Shown here in pieces: positions 1 through 9,564 of a stretch of 64,000 nucleotides of DNA. The first letter of the stretch is position 1. Each line of letters opens with the position of its first letter. The translations under genes were made by a program, and so were the position numbers. The DNA is taken from positions 162,956,667 through 163,020,666 of the forward strand of contig CM075673.1 in assembly GCA_037962975.1 (NCBI GenBank), in the 5' to 3' direction. The notes beneath the pieces were generated by a model, which was not told the origin of the DNA, made no database searches, and worked only from the letters and a program-made list of their open reading frames with translations. The stretch comes from Clitoria ternatea (lineage: Eukaryota; Streptophyta; Magnoliopsida; Fabales; Fabaceae).

Positions 1-432
1 ATCATTTCTGTGTAGCCATAAATAATCTTTATGATTATTTAATATAATTGGAGGTCTCCACACATCAACTGCTTTGTTAGTTTTTCCGTTTTCTATACAT
101 CCTTATCCACTCGTATAAACCTTAAATATGACAAATAGGTTTCAAATGCATGATAATAATTAATAACATCATCAATGTCTTAAAAACTCCAAATACAATT
201 ACATGAGTTTAAGTTAGGGTTAGAGTTTTTAGCTTTTTTTTCTATTTTTAATTTATTTTTATTATATTTCACAGGCCAGACCCGTTTCAACCTGCGGGTT
301 ACGCGGTCCCAACCAGTGAGCCCGCTTTTTAATGGTCCAATTTTTTTTGACACGCAACCCGCATAAGGAGTGACTAAACGAGCTAGCCCGCGAGCCCAGA
401 CTCATTTACCCAGCTCTATCCGCTGGGTTTTA
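1..432. other. Left flank, no gene seen
   Basis: AT-rich plant DNA without a convincing reading frame. Positions about 268-430 are distinctly GC-richer and contain several short GCCCG/CGGG words, which suggests a fragment of a dispersed repeat, but I see no terminal repeats or target duplication. Confidence 0.4.
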
Positions 433-927
433 CCAATCCAATAAGGCCTAATGTTGAATTTGCAAAATTTGTAAAGAATACTCTTGATGACTTTAGAGGC
501 CTTGTGCCCAAAGATCCTCTTAACCTCATCAGTCCTTTTCAAGGCCCATCGGCATTTTCCCTGTAAAATAATAGAATATTAACTAAACAATTAAATTAAA
601 ATGAATCCAAGTTTAATGTGCAATACCAAAAGTTTTAACTTATAGAAAAAGTCTCAAACCACGTGTTTCAGATCCCACCCGGTGCATCATTGAACGAGAG
701 ATTTAAGGACCACCCCACTCTCCTTTTAAGATCTTAATGATGGCTTTAACGACGTCATCTCTATCAGTGAAACTGTTATAACAAATTGTATGAAGCACAT
801 TAATTAATTAACAAAAGGAAAGTTGAAATTAAGTAAGAGGTATATTGGTTTCAACTTACTTTAGTCCTTCTCCATAGAAGTGATGAACGAAAGAGCCACA
901 AGTGCAGATATGGGACTGATAGGGGTG
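433..927 (-). pseudogene. Left part of the CACTA-derived gene split by LTR-X
   Basis: On the minus strand the frame that reaches 21831 on the other side of LTR-X (ending SSEEAAG) resumes here as TPISPISALVALSFITSMEK and then meets a stop. Further on, a sequence with a good splice acceptor (TTTTACAG) opens a short basic stretch, KCRWALKRTDEVKRIFGHKA, near 540-440. The continuity across the LTR-X target duplication (CCTGC at 928-932 and 21826-21830) is direct evidence that the two pieces were once adjacent. Assignment to the C-terminal part of a CACTA-encoded protein is inference from the piece at 21831-22700. Confidence 0.4.
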
Positions 928-1666
928 CCTGCTATAACACCCTCTGTTACACCTTAATAAATTCTAGAAAAATTCATAATTTTTTTTTAAAGATATGATT
1001 GTTAAAAAGAAACTATCGGAATAAATTATATACATTATTTCTGAAATACCTCACAAATATTATTAAAACTTTATAAAGTATTTGTACATTCATCCGAAGA
1101 AAATAAACATTAAACATTATAAGAAAGAGAGGAAACTTCATGGCCCAGAAGCAGTTACTTATTAACATTATTTATTTATTGGACCACGGTATTCATACCG
1201 AGCTCCCTTTCTAGAACGTGCTATATCTACTGCCGAAATTCTTCGATCCTTCCCTCTGAACCATCAATTTAGAATATATGAAATAAAGACACAGAGAAAG
1301 GAGTGAGAAACAGAATATAATATTATTGATTAAGACATAAGCAATAAAGGGTTTTCACAAACCAATACATAATAATATCAATCACAATCACATACACAAT
1401 CAATTATGAATGCATGAATGTATGCAATATCTTCATCATAACTTACCTATATATGTGGGCCCTTAAATTTTAATTTGCACTAGGCCAACCAGGAGTTTAC
1501 ACTGTTCCATAAGTTCGGATAATAATAATATGAACAGCTCAACTGGCATGGAAACACTTAGAGACTAGTCAGATTGAGAAAGTTTTTATTGTGAAAGTAC
1601 CCGACACTAGGGAGCTACCCCAGGTCCCCTGAAGCACCCTTTCACACCCTCTCATCCCAAGGCTCG

Positions 1667-2472
1667 TGATCCGGTCTAGATACCGGCCCCCATACTTGTG
1701 ACGTCAGACTGATCTCATATAAGGAGAACCGGTGTCCAGGTTCAACGTTACCACACCGGATATCCGTTGTCTGGTCATCCGCCCTCACTCCATGACAGAA
1801 TCATTCATTTTCACTGTAACGGTTCTATGTTCATTGATACAGGATATTTATATAATTGTTAGCTTTTCCCTCATAGCAAGAGAAGAGCCTTTTGATAACT
1901 TATCAACGAAGACACTGTTTGTAGCAAAATACGTCACATCAATGGCTTCAGAAAGTAAGGGGGCGTGTCAGCAGATTATGCGGAAAAGGTGATTATCCTC
2001 TCCTCTCTCTAGAGGGTTGTACTCTGATAATTGACCTACCCTCCTGACACATTCTGAAAGTCGAGCCACCTTGATTGACACAATATACACGCAATCAGAG
2101 ATAAGGGACCCACCTGCATCCAACGTATCATTTTTTCTCTTACGTTCAACTATAAGAAGCCATATCAACACACATGCATGGTATCGTGATTCTATCTCAC
2201 ATTTTACTGTTATCACGCTTGAGTATTCATTCAGTTCATACACTCTTCTAACTTGAGCGTCGGAGAATCTTCGCAGGTGGCACCACCTTTCGCCCCCCTA
2301 CAACGCGAATCGTTGGTGTAAAGGATCTCCAGGACAACAAGACCGGCCTCTCCCACTGAGAGACCGGATTAATACATCGGATATACACAGTTCCGGTGTG
2401 CAAACCCTAAAAAACCTGCATCCTTGTGGCTGGTCCCACACCGGATCCTAGACCCCGGTCCAGACCAGTTCA
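1667..2472 (+). repeat. 5' LTR of element 1 (806 bp)
   Basis: Starts TGATCCGGTCTAGA and ends CCAGACCAGTTCA, the TG...CA ends of an LTR. It matches 12917-13723 base for base except for one inserted C in an A-run near the 3' end. A TATA-like TATAAG lies at 2151-2156. Beginning at 2251 is a box, ACTTGAGCGTCGGAGAATCT, that recurs in every related LTR of this window. Short ORFs inside the LTR appear in both copies only because the LTRs are duplicates. Confidence 0.95.
2151..2156 (+). promoter_or_regulatory. Candidate TATA box of the element 1 LTR
   Basis: TATAAG, preceded by a pyrimidine-rich stretch, lies about 100 bp upstream of the conserved ACTTGAGCG box. This position suits a U3/R boundary. 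It is duplicated at 13401-13406 in the 3' LTR. Sequence-only inference. Confidence 0.4.
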
Positions 2473-2473
2473 T

Positions 2474-2491
2474 TGGCACGCCCGGTGGGAC
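2474..2491 (+). other. Primer-binding site of element 1
   Basis: TGGCACGCCCGGTGGGAC follows the 5' LTR after a single T. It starts with the TGG that pairs with the CCA end of a tRNA. The same 18 bases occur in element 2 at 14616-14633, and a mutated copy occurs at 30505-30522. I did not assign the tRNA species. Confidence 0.85.
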
Positions 2492-2534
2492 TCGATAGAG
2501 TTATTCCCATTTTCGCAGAAGTTAGGTTGGCACA

Positions 2535-5500
2535 ATGGAAGGTGACGGGAGAGATTTCGTGGAAGGTCACGTGGAGGATGTGACCCATCAACAGGCTGGG
2601 AGGAGACTCGTCTTCGAATCTCCTGCAACTCAAACCCGGAGGATGGTGCAAGTGCAGACACCTGACCCTCGCGATGAGGTTATCAGGCAACTGAAGGAGG
2701 AGCTGATGGAGCTGAGGCGAGAGAGAGGAGGAGCTGGGGACAGAGTAGTGTCCCATGCAGAGGATGCTCACCATGCATCAGCGAGGGATAGATCCACCAC
2801 CCTCCAGTATTCGAAGATCCCCACATATGAAGAGAGGGAGCAGACGCAGGACTCTGGTGATAGAGTCAGTATCAGGAGAAGGGAGCAGGCGGTGTTAACT
2901 CCAGGGACATACAAGCTTAATGTCCCTTTCTCACGGAGGTTGATGAGTATTGTCATTCCAAAACATTTGCAAACAACTCAGCCATTGTCGATTGGGAAGT
3001 ATAATGGAGAGTCCGACCCCACTAAGCATTTGGATGCTTATGTTTATGAAGCTATGTATCTGGGAGCAGACGAAGATGTCATGTGCAGAATGTTCCCAAG
3101 GACGTTGACGGAGGAAGCTCTCAGCTGGTTTAAAAGTTTGCCTTCAGGATCTATAGACTCTTGGGAGGAAATGGCTGCTGCATTCGAAAGCCATTTCGTT
3201 ATTTCCAGGGATATCCCAAGAACTTCTCACACCCTGGCCCAGATAAGACAGGGAGAAACTGAGACTCTTAAGGAGTTCCTGAAAAGGTTTTACAAGGAGG
3301 CTGCGTTGGTCCCTAACCTCACGGAGGCCATACAACTCCATATTGTAGTGGAAGCTCTTCAGCCAAGTTCAGCCTTTGCCCTATCTTTGGCAAAGAGCCC
3401 ACCTACAACCTTCGAGGAGTTTCGAAGGAAAGCTTCCAAATATGTGGGCATAGAGATGCATCTAGAGGCAACTGCAGCAAGAGTAAAGCCTTCTGCACCC
3501 GCTCAGCAGCCACGGAGAGAAAAGGAGAGAGCGAGGCCCGAGAAGCATGCCTTTAGAGAAGACTTTGTGAATGCTCGTCAGCATCCACGAGATAGGCGCG
3601 TATCGTCGTTCGATCACTATGCCCCGTTGAACACCAGGCACTCACAGATCATGAGGGAGGTTGGTTGGCCAACTCTGAACGTCTTTGGTATAAGGAAGCC
3701 AGCCCCGGCCAAGAGGGGTGGTAACCCACGTAAATACTGCACTTTCCATGAGCAGACAGGGCACAACACCGATGAGTGTAAGGCGTTAAAGAATACGGTG
3801 GAAACTCTCATTCGGGAAGGAAAGTTGAAGCAGTATTTGTTTAAGGAGAAATCTATGGATGAGCCTCATAGAATGGAGAAAAGGAATAGAGATCCTGATG
3901 ATGAAGATGATAATACGCGCAACCCAGCAAGGAAGTTCACTGCGGCTGAGAAGCAGAAAGGGGTAGTGATTGCTGAAGGTGCCCAACAAAGCAATATGCC
4001 CCAGCAGCAGAGACAGGGCAGACGAGAAGTGATTGAGATGATAGCTGGAGGATTCGCGGGAGGAGGAACATCAATCACAGCACGAAAGAACCACCATAGG
4101 ATGATTCTGTCAGTCCAGGGTAAACCGAGGAATAACCGCCCTTTCAGGGACGGAGTGACAGCCCCGACGGTGTCGTTTACAGATGATGACTTTGGCCCAA
4201 CAATTCCAGGAGGTGATGATGCAGTAGTGATCGTGGCCGTCATAGCCAATAAGGACGTCAAGAGGATCCTCGTCGATCAGGGAAGTTCTTGTGATGTTAT
4301 CTTTTATAATTGTTTCAAACGAATGGGTTTCAGTGATGCAGATTTACAACCATACACACAAGAACTCACAGCGTTTAACGGAGCCAAGCAACCTACTAAG
4401 GGATACCTCGACACTTTGATTTCTTTTGAAGGGGAGCCCGGTGCAAGAACAGTCAAGTCGAGAATTCTGGTGATCGATGTGGAATCCCCGTACAACGGTA
4501 TCATAGGCCGTCCAACTTTAAACGCTATGGAAGCAATTGTATCCACCCCTCATCTCTTGATCAAATTTATCGACAAAGACAACGCTGTGTCCTCACTCCG
4601 CGGAGATCAGGAGATGGCTCGATATTGTTATAATCTGAGCCTCAACATGGTTAAGTTAGATGCATTTAACAAGAAGAGGAAGTTGAACGACGGAGGAACA
4701 GCGGCAGGATCTGTCAGTCTTATTGACCTAGACCCCAGAGCGGAATTGAAGATTGATCCACTCAATCCATCTAAGCCCACACCTGATGGTGGCTCCAGGG
4801 ATGTCATATTGGGAGATTCCCCAGAGAAGGTCACGCACATCAATGATAAGCTGGAGTCTGCTATGGAGCAACGCTTATTAGCCCTCTTGCAGGAATTCAA
4901 AGACCTTTTCGTATGGACAGCAGCAGACATGCCGGGGATGGATCCTGATTTCTGTTGTCACAAACTTGCAGTGTATCCTGAAACCAGACCGGTGGCTCAG
5001 AAGAAGAGGAGGTTGGGACCGGAGAAGCAGAGGGCGGCTTGTGAGCAAACAGAGGAGTTGTTGAAGGCAGGTTTTATAAGGGAGATACGCTATTCATCTT
5101 GGCTTTCTAATGTGGTCATGGTGCAGAAGGCTAACGGCAAATGGAGAATGTGTACTGATTATGTGGATCTTAATCGTTGCTGCCCTAAAGATCCATATCC
5201 CCTGCCCAACATCGATCGCATGGTGGATGATTCATCTGGTTACCAATATCTCAGTTTCATGGATGCTTATTCGGGGTACAACCAGATTCCGATGTGGGAG
5301 GGAGACCAGGAGAAGACTGCATTTATCAACGACCGTGGTATTTTCTGCTACACCGTCATGCCTTTTGGACTGAAGAACGCCGGCGCTACCTATCAGCGCA
5401 TGATTAACAAAGTCTTTGAAGGGATGCATACAAAGCTGGTCGAAGTTTATATCGATGATATCATAGCCAAAACACCCGCTGGAGGAGACCACATTGAAGA

Positions 5501-7997
5501 TCTACGCCAAGTTTTCACTAGGCTTCGGCAGTACAACATGAGGTTAAATCCTTTAAAGTGCACTTTCGCCGTTCCAGCAGGAAAATTCTTGGGATTCATG
5601 TTGACTCAACGAGGCATTGAAGCTAACCCCGGGAAATGTCAAGCAATCCTGGACATGCAGAGTCCTAAATGTTTGAGGGAGGTCCAGTCATTGAATGGGA
5701 AAGTGGCCGCTTTAGCTCGTTTCATGCCTAAGATGGCGCACAGGTCCCTCCCCTTGTATAAGGCGTTGAAGAAACACAAGAGTTTTGAATGGGGAGAGGA
5801 ACAAGAGCAAGCCTTCCAGCAGCTCAAAGCCGTTCTCTCGAGCCCACCAATTCTTGTTAAGCCTGATCCAGGCGAAACGTTAATCTTATACTTGGCAATA
5901 TCTGATGAAGCTCTAGGTGTAGCCCTGGTGAAAGAAACCCCTGAAGGGCAGAGACCGGTGTACTTTACTAGTAAAACGTTTCAGGGGGCTGAAGGAAGGT
6001 ATCAGAAGATTGAGAAAGCCGCCCTGGCAGTTGTGTGGGCGTCACGACGGCTGAGGCCTTATTTCCATGCGCACCCAGTATTGGTGAGAACGGATTTGCC
6101 ACTCCGTTCAGTGCTCAGCAAACCAGACCTCGCTGGAAGGATGATAAAATGGTCCATTGAGCTATCTGAATTTGAGATTTCATATGAGCCTCGAGGAGCC
6201 ATCAAGGCACAAGTGTTGGCCGATTTTGTAGTGGAAATGACTGGGGCAGACCCGGCTACCCCTCGAACGCATTGGACCATCTACGTCGACGGTTCGTCAA
6301 ACAGCAAAGGATGTGGAGCAGGTGTGGTGGTAGAAAGTGATGACGGCGTACACTTAGAAATTTCCCTCCGATTCAATTTCAAGACCTCCAACAATCAAGC
6401 TGAATACGAAGCATGCTTGGCCGGTCTCCGTGCGGCAATTGATATCGGAGCATCAGCAGTTACCCTCTGCAGTGATTCTCAGCTGGTGATTTCACAAATC
6501 CAGGGAGAGTACCAGGCGAAGGAACCACAACTTCAATTGTACTTGAATTGTGTTAATGAGCTGAAGGGAAGATTTGAAGTTTTAAAGTTCAAGCATGTGC
6601 CCAGGGAAGAAAATACTAGAGCAGATATCTTGTCAAGATTGGCAAGTACAAAGCAACCTGGTAGCACAACAACGGTGGTTCAGAGCACTTTGACATCACC
6701 CAGTATACCTATGTATCCTTCTCTGAATGCCGTCATGGTGAGTTATCCATACGAGGATTCTTGGGTCATCTCCTATATTCGTTATCTGGTTGATGGTCAA
6801 CTTCCCACTGACGAGAAGGAAAGGAGACGAGTAAAGAGGGAGTTGCCATATTTTACTATGGTCGATGGTGTTCTCTACAGAAGGGGATTCTCTGTCCCAT
6901 ATCTTTCATGTTTAAGAGAAGACGAAGTTCAAGCGGTCTTGACTGAGGTACACGAGGGGCAATGTGGGCACCACGCTGGAGGCCGAAGCCTAATGAGAAA
7001 AGTCCTCAGGGCTGGATACTGGTGGCCCACTGTGAAGCAGGATTCCGCAGACTTCGTGAGGAAATGTGACGCTTGCCAAAAATTCTCCAATCTCCACCAT
7101 ACACCGGCCCAAGAGTTATCTTCATCTGCTGTGCCTTGGCCGTTCTATCAATGGGGCCTTGATATTCTGGGTCCGTTTCCCACTGCGCCAGGAGGTATCA
7201 AATACTTGATTGTGGGGGTAGATTACTTCACCAAATGGATCGAGGCAGAACCAGTAGTGCATATCACTTCTGCACGTACAAGACGTTTCATGTACGAAAA
7301 TATCATTGCTCGGTTCGGGGTGCCAGGGCGGATCGTGACTGACAACGGCACCCAGTTTACAGACAAAAAGTTCACGGATTTACTTGAAGGACTGGGGATA
7401 ATCCAGATATTCTCATCCGTTGAACACCCCCAGACCAATGGGCAAGCAGAGGTAGCTAATCGAGAGGTGCTAAAGGGGTTAAAGAAGCGTCTGGGAGAAG
7501 CGAAGGGAGGATGGACTGACCAGTTATGTCATGTTCTATGGGCATACCGCACTACGCCTCATTCTTCAACTAACGAATCCCCATACCGGTTGGTGTACGG
7601 GGTTGAGGCGATGATCCCAGTTGAGTTACAAACAAGATCGGCTCGTGTTGAATATTTTTCAGCAGAAGATAACAACGCCAACTTAGCATCAGAGCTGGAC
7701 GTCCTCCAAGAGTTGAGGGAAAAGGCTTTCGTCAGAGATCAGGCAATAAAAGCAAAGGCTGCACTCCGGTACAATAAACGTGTCCAGTACAGAGCTTTTA
7801 ACACCGGAGACCTTGTTCTGAGAAAGGCCAGTGTGGGGAATAAGTTCGCTCACCAAGGAAAGCTAGCACCAACGTGGGAAGGACCTTATAGAGTTTCGGA
7901 GGTGACTGGAAAGGGATCATACCGATTGGAAGAACTTGATGGAACCCCAATCCGCAACAAATGGAACACTCAGAATTTACGAGTGTATTACAGCTAG
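2535..7997 (+). CDS. Gag-protease-RT-RNase H-aRH-integrase polyprotein (Tat lineage)
   Basis: A single uninterrupted 1820-residue frame encoding all proteins for reverse transcription and integration. The start ATG lies 43 bases after the primer-binding site. Gag occupies about residues 120-330 (retrotransposon gag core with MCRMFPRTL at 183), followed by a CX2H...HX4C-type knuckle from C402. The protease motif VDQGSS has its aspartate at 581. Reverse transcriptase spans about 813-1010, with MDAYSGY (D910) and YIDDI (D974, D975). A Ty3-type RNase H follows at about 1085-1200. A second RNase H starts IYVDGSSNSKG with D1252. Integrase has an HHCC region from H1473 and a D1543, D1603, E1639 triad with exact DX35E spacing. 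The C-terminus ends with a GDLVLRK-type tail. No frameshift or stop is seen, so the protein looks functional. Tat membership rests on the double RNase H. GC content is well above that of the flanking host DNA. Confidence 0.95.
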   Translation: MEGDGRDFVEGHVEDVTHQQAGRRLVFESPATQTRRMVQVQTPDPRDEVIRQLKEELMELRRERGGAGDRVVSHAEDAHHASARDRSTTLQYSKIPTYEEREQTQDSGDRVSIRRREQAVLTPGTYKLNVPFSRRLMSIVIPKHLQTTQPLSIGKYNGESDPTKHLDAYVYEAMYLGADEDVMCRMFPRTLTEEALSWFKSLPSGSIDSWEEMAAAFESHFVISRDIPRTSHTLAQIRQGETETLKEFLKRFYKEAALVPNLTEAIQLHIVVEALQPSSAFALSLAKSPPTTFEEFRRKASKYVGIEMHLEATAARVKPSAPAQQPRREKERARPEKHAFREDFVNARQHPRDRRVSSFDHYAPLNTRHSQIMREVGWPTLNVFGIRKPAPAKRGGNPRKYCTFHEQTGHNTDECKALKNTVETLIREGKLKQYLFKEKSMDEPHRMEKRNRDPDDEDDNTRNPARKFTAAEKQKGVVIAEGAQQSNMPQQQRQGRREVIEMIAGGFAGGGTSITARKNHHRMILSVQGKPRNNRPFRDGVTAPTVSFTDDDFGPTIPGGDDAVVIVAVIANKDVKRILVDQGSSCDVIFYNCFKRMGFSDADLQPYTQELTAFNGAKQPTKGYLDTLISFEGEPGARTVKSRILVIDVESPYNGIIGRPTLNAMEAIVSTPHLLIKFIDKDNAVSSLRGDQEMARYCYNLSLNMVKLDAFNKKRKLNDGGTAAGSVSLIDLDPRAELKIDPLNPSKPTPDGGSRDVILGDSPEKVTHINDKLESAMEQRLLALLQEFKDLFVWTAADMPGMDPDFCCHKLAVYPETRPVAQKKRRLGPEKQRAACEQTEELLKAGFIREIRYSSWLSNVVMVQKANGKWRMCTDYVDLNRCCPKDPYPLPNIDRMVDDSSGYQYLSFMDAYSGYNQIPMWEGDQEKTAFINDRGIFCYTVMPFGLKNAGATYQRMINKVFEGMHTKLVEVYIDDIIAKTPAGGDHIEDLRQVFTRLRQYNMRLNPLKCTFAVPAGKFLGFMLTQRGIEANPGKCQAILDMQSPKCLREVQSLNGKVAALARFMPKMAHRSLPLYKALKKHKSFEWGEEQEQAFQQLKAVLSSPPILVKPDPGETLILYLAISDEALGVALVKETPEGQRPVYFTSKTFQGAEGRYQKIEKAALAVVWASRRLRPYFHAHPVLVRTDLPLRSVLSKPDLAGRMIKWSIELSEFEISYEPRGAIKAQVLADFVVEMTGADPATPRTHWTIYVDGSSNSKGCGAGVVVESDDGVHLEISLRFNFKTSNNQAEYEACLAGLRAAIDIGASAVTLCSDSQLVISQIQGEYQAKEPQLQLYLNCVNELKGRFEVLKFKHVPREENTRADILSRLASTKQPGSTTTVVQSTLTSPSIPMYPSLNAVMVSYPYEDSWVISYIRYLVDGQLPTDEKERRRVKRELPYFTMVDGVLYRRGFSVPYLSCLREDEVQAVLTEVHEGQCGHHAGGRSLMRKVLRAGYWWPTVKQDSADFVRKCDACQKFSNLHHTPAQELSSSAVPWPFYQWGLDILGPFPTAPGGIKYLIVGVDYFTKWIEAEPVVHITSARTRRFMYENIIARFGVPGRIVTDNGTQFTDKKFTDLLEGLGIIQIFSSVEHPQTNGQAEVANREVLKGLKKRLGEAKGGWTDQLCHVLWAYRTTPHSSTNESPYRLVYGVEAMIPVELQTRSARVEYFSAEDNNANLASELDVLQELREKAFVRDQAIKAKAALRYNKRVQYRAFNTGDLVLRKASVGNKFAHQGKLAPTWEGPYRVSEVTGKGSYRLEELDGTPIRNKWNTQNLRVYYS

Positions 7998-8199
7998 TTG
8001 GTAAGACAGCGTGTACTCTTTTTCCTTAGTTGAGTTTTTTCCCATTGGGTTTTCTCAAGAAGGTTTTAACGAGGCATGACCCCAGCTACGCTTTTCATGT
8101 AATGTACTTTCAATTTTAATGAGAATACATTTTAACCGCCCTATCATTCTCACGTTTCTTATGTGTTGTGATTTATAGCCGTAGTTTAATACGCATACA

Positions 8200-8330
8200 C
8201 CTCAGGACGGATGAACTCAACTACCAATTCTGTAGTTGATGATATAACTCCTCGAGGAACTGATGAAGACCCCTCAGGATGGATGATCTCAGTCACACAT
8301 CGTGTGTTTTGACGATGTAACTCCTTGAGG
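8200..8330 (+). repeat. Two nested-stem hairpin units (CAGGACGG type)
   Basis: Two copies of a roughly 55-bp unit lie just after pol, at 8200-8256 and 8272-8330. Each has an outer stem (CCTCAGGA pairing with TCCT...GAGG) and an inner stem that differs between copies: ACTAC with GTAGT in the first, TCACAC with GTGTG in the second. The constant parts are GGATGA and GATGATATAACTCC/GACGATGTAACTCC. Element 2 carries an array of the same family at 18068-18690. Confidence 0.75.
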
Positions 8331-8334
8331 TAGA

Positions 8335-8865
8335 ATGGGTTGTAGGGCTGGTCCTTTCTCAAGGCCACAAACCGAACCCCATTCGAAGACAACATGGGTT
8401 GTAGGGCTGGTCCTTTCTCAAGGCCACAAACCGAACCCCATTCGAAGACAACATGGGTTGTAGGGCTGGTCCTTTCTCAAGGCCACAAACCGAACCCCAT
8501 TCGAAGACAACATGGGTTGTAGGGCTGGTCCTTTCTCAAGGCCACAAACCGAACCCCATTCGAAGACAACATGGGTTGTAGGGCTGGTCCTTTCTCAAGG
8601 CCACAAACCGAACCCCATTCGAAGACAACATGGGTTGTAGGGCTGGTCCTTTCTCAAGGCCACAAACCGAACCCCATTCGAAGACAACATGGGTTGTAGG
8701 GCTGGTCCTTTCTCAAGGCCACAAACCGAACCCCATTCGAAGACAACATGGGTTGTAGGGCTGGTCCTTTCTCAAGGCCACAAACCGAACCCCATTCGAA
8801 GAATACATGGGTTGTAGGGCTGGTCCTTTTTCAAGGCCACAAACCGAACCCCATGCGAAGGCTTG
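8335..8865 (+). repeat. 59-bp tandem repeat, nine units
   Basis: Unit starts at 8335, 8394, 8453, 8512, 8571, 8630, 8689, 8748 and 8807, i.e. exactly 59 bp apart. The first seven look identical, the eighth differs near its end (GAATAC for GACAAC), and the ninth diverges at its 3' end. The unit contains ATGGGTTGTAGGG and ACCGAACCCCAT, so each copy can fold with an ATGGG/CCCAT stem. It is an expanded version of the TAGGATT...ACCGAAC hairpin seen downstream and in element 2. There are no unique spacers, so it is not a CRISPR. Confidence 0.95.
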
Positions 8866-9065
8866 GGCGCAGTAGGCCGGTTCACAGAGAAAACCGCGCT
8901 GAACCCCGACTAACGGGCGCAGTAGGTTCAGGATTAGCCCTGATCCGAACCCCGTGTTGAAGGCTTGGATTGTAGGATTGCACCGAACTCCAAGTACGGT
9001 TAGTAGGATCGAACCGAACACCGTGTGAAGACTTGAGGTGTAGGACCAAACCGAACCTCAAGAGA
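8866..9065 (+). repeat. Hairpin array with changing but complementary stems (element 1)
   Basis: Units share a core close to TAGGATTGAACCGAAC, flanked by short arms that differ between units but pair within each unit: CTTGGA (8964-8969) with TCCAAG (8989-8994), ACGGT (8996-9000) with ACCGT (9020-9024), and CTTGAGGT (9032-9039) with ACCTCAAG (9055-9062). Units are joined by GAAGGC/GAAGAC-type linkers. It is non-coding on both strands as far as I can see. Confidence 0.8.
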
Positions 9066-9297
9066 AAGGCATAAAGCTTACCCTTGCCAAAGCTATACAA
9101 AATTCAAAGGCAATATCCGTCCTCAATTGTGGAATATCCATCCCAGAGCGGTTGAAAGCTAATGTACCCGTTCTACATCTTCGAGGACAGATAAGCATTT
9201 CTATCTTTTGAGAATTTAAAAGGTAATCTTTGAGATAAACTCTCCCTTCCCAATGAACTTACACTTGGGGACAGGGCGTGCTTTAACTTAATTGTTA

Positions 9298-9303
9298 TTT
9301 ATT
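9298..9303 (-). terminator. Candidate polyadenylation signal of the opposite-strand gene
   Basis: TTTATT on the plus strand reads AATAAA on the minus strand, about 260 bp past the stop codon of the opposite-strand gene. It is the nearest canonical hexamer I found there. A variant AAATAAG lies closer, near 9475-9481. Confidence 0.35.
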
Positions 9304-9564
9304 CATTACAATTTGTTATCTTAATCCAGTGTGATGAGCACGCTTTAAGTAACTAAGTAACCACGCAGAACGGATTCGCAAAGCATTGGAAATAATAAAG
9401 TGTTTTGTATAACACCAAGTTATTCAGCACTCACACATTCGATGCAAACAGTTGAGGAAAAGTAATAATGAATCTTATTTCCAAAAATAAGGAAATATGC
9501 AGGTTACAAAATGTTTTAAAGCTGGAGCCGATCCCAGAACACGGCTATGAGTGAAAGCATAAAA

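Noticed and set aside
1732..2256. Small ORFs present twice identically (also at 12982-13506)
   Set aside because: They lie within the two LTR copies; duplication reflects the LTRs, not coding constraint.
8335..8865. CRISPR-like array
   Set aside because: Repeats are contiguous without unique spacers, lie in a plant retrotransposon, and there are no cas genes.
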